Part shown: positions 6,379 to 6,547 of the stretch, piece after piece
How positions within the stretch are numbered: position 1 is the stretch's first letter
Layout: every line of letters starts with the position of its first letter
Origin: Clostridia bacterium
GTDB taxonomy: Bacteria; Bacillota; Clostridia; Oscillospirales; CAG-272
Reading direction: 5' to 3'
DNA length: 6,547 nt
Assembly: GCA_900754175.1 (NCBI GenBank)
Contig: CAAEBS010000018.1
Coordinates: forward strand, 1-6,547
Position numbers and translations under genes: made by a program
Notes under the pieces: model-generated
Told to the model about the DNA's origin: nothing
The model's input: only the letters and a program-made list of their open reading frames with translations
The model's database searches: none

Positions 6379-6407
6379 TTGACAAAGAAAGATAAAGGTG
6401 GTATAAT
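6379..6407 (+). promoter_or_regulatory. Tandem promoter P1, probably of an rRNA operon
   Basis: Perfect TTGACA (6379-6384), 17-bp spacer, perfect TATAAT (6402-6407) with extended -10 TGG, and A-rich DNA upstream. The expected start is near 6414. A hairpin (CTTTCCC-aaa-GGGGAAG, 6415-6431) would lie at the very 5' end of this transcript. No reading frame with a ribosome site follows before the window ends. Confidence 0.85.
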
Positions 6408-6502
6408 AGACAAGCTTTCCCAAAGGGGAAGGCAAAGAATGTACCGTATCCGTGAACCTGAAGTCAAGCCTGAAAAAAGTTGAAAAACTTTTAAAAAAGG
6501 TA

Positions 6503-6531
6503 TTGACAAAGGAGAAAGAAAGTGGTATAAT
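6503..6531 (+). promoter_or_regulatory. Tandem promoter P2, probably of an rRNA operon
   Basis: Perfect TTGACA (6503-6508), 17-bp spacer, perfect TATAAT (6526-6531), extended -10 TGG. It is a near copy of P1, exactly 124 bp downstream, and shares TTGACAAAG, the 14-mer GTGGTATAATAGAC and the start-site word AGCT. Upstream lies an A-rich inverted repeat (AAAAGTT/AACTTTT, 6475-6492), a plausible UP element. The expected start near 6537 is only about 10 nt inside the window, so the gene it drives lies beyond the right edge. Confidence 0.85.
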
Positions 6532-6547
6532 AGACGAGCTGTCGCAA

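Larger units (their letters stand above)
6361..6540 (+). repeat. Duplicated promoter module, two copies with a 124-bp period
   Basis: The copy at 6361-6416 and the copy at 6485-6540 align from AAACTT through TTGACA and TATAAT to AGCT. From TTGACA to AGCT, 31 of 38 bases agree by my count, and most differences fall in the spacer. Such duplication of a strong promoter is typical of rRNA operons in low-GC Gram-positive bacteria. Confidence 0.75.

Noticed and set aside
6184..6483. A 99-codon plus-strand open frame in the right intergenic region
   Set aside because: There is no ribosome site, it starts inside the GH25 promoter and it runs through tandem promoter P1. Its composition is that of AT-rich non-coding DNA.

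Overview
The window looks like a chromosomal segment of a gut-type Gram-positive Clostridia (Oscillospirales/Ruminococcaceae-like) bacterium. The evidence is the near-perfect TTGACA-17-TATAAT promoters, strong AAGGAGG ribosome sites, GC-rich codon third positions beside AT-rich intergenic DNA, a lipoprotein lysozyme with His/Cys repeats of a kind I associate with gut Firmicutes, and Alg-type MBOAT and DHHW/AlgX-like genes. The genus cannot be fixed from the sequence alone.

Layout from left to right. Bases 1-60 are the end of a GC-rich REP-like repeat with two mini-hairpins. A terminator (112-153) closes a two-gene leftward operon: an MBOAT-family membrane protein (1270-2679, first gene) followed after 11 bp by a single-pass membrane AlgX/AlgJ/DHHW-like protein (173-1258, second gene). 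A 233-bp divergent intergenic region (2680-2912) carries back-to-back promoters, one for this operon and one for a rightward 641-aa glutaminase-family (DUF4964/DUF5127/DUF4965/DUF1793) protein (2913-4838). That gene converges on a leftward GH25 lysozyme lipoprotein (4888-6123), and the two are separated by a perfect 15-bp palindromic terminator. The right end (6203-6547) has no gene. It holds two tandem, nearly identical consensus promoters of the type that drives rRNA operons, so a 16S gene probably starts just outside the window.

How the genes work together. MBOAT + AlgX/DHHW pairs normally acylate (usually acetylate) extracytoplasmic polysaccharide: the MBOAT protein passes the acyl group across the membrane and the SGNH-like partner transfers it. 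Here both reading frames are intact, but by hand alignment both proteins have lost their catalytic residues. The MBOAT protein has Phe and Arg where the two conserved His residues are expected, and the partner has Glu/Ser/Trp where Asp/His/Ser are expected. A co-degenerate but co-maintained pair is the most interesting signal in the window. The GH25 lysozyme also acts at the envelope but has its own promoter. The glutaminase-like protein appears cytoplasmic, and nothing in the sequence links it to the others except the shared divergent promoter region.
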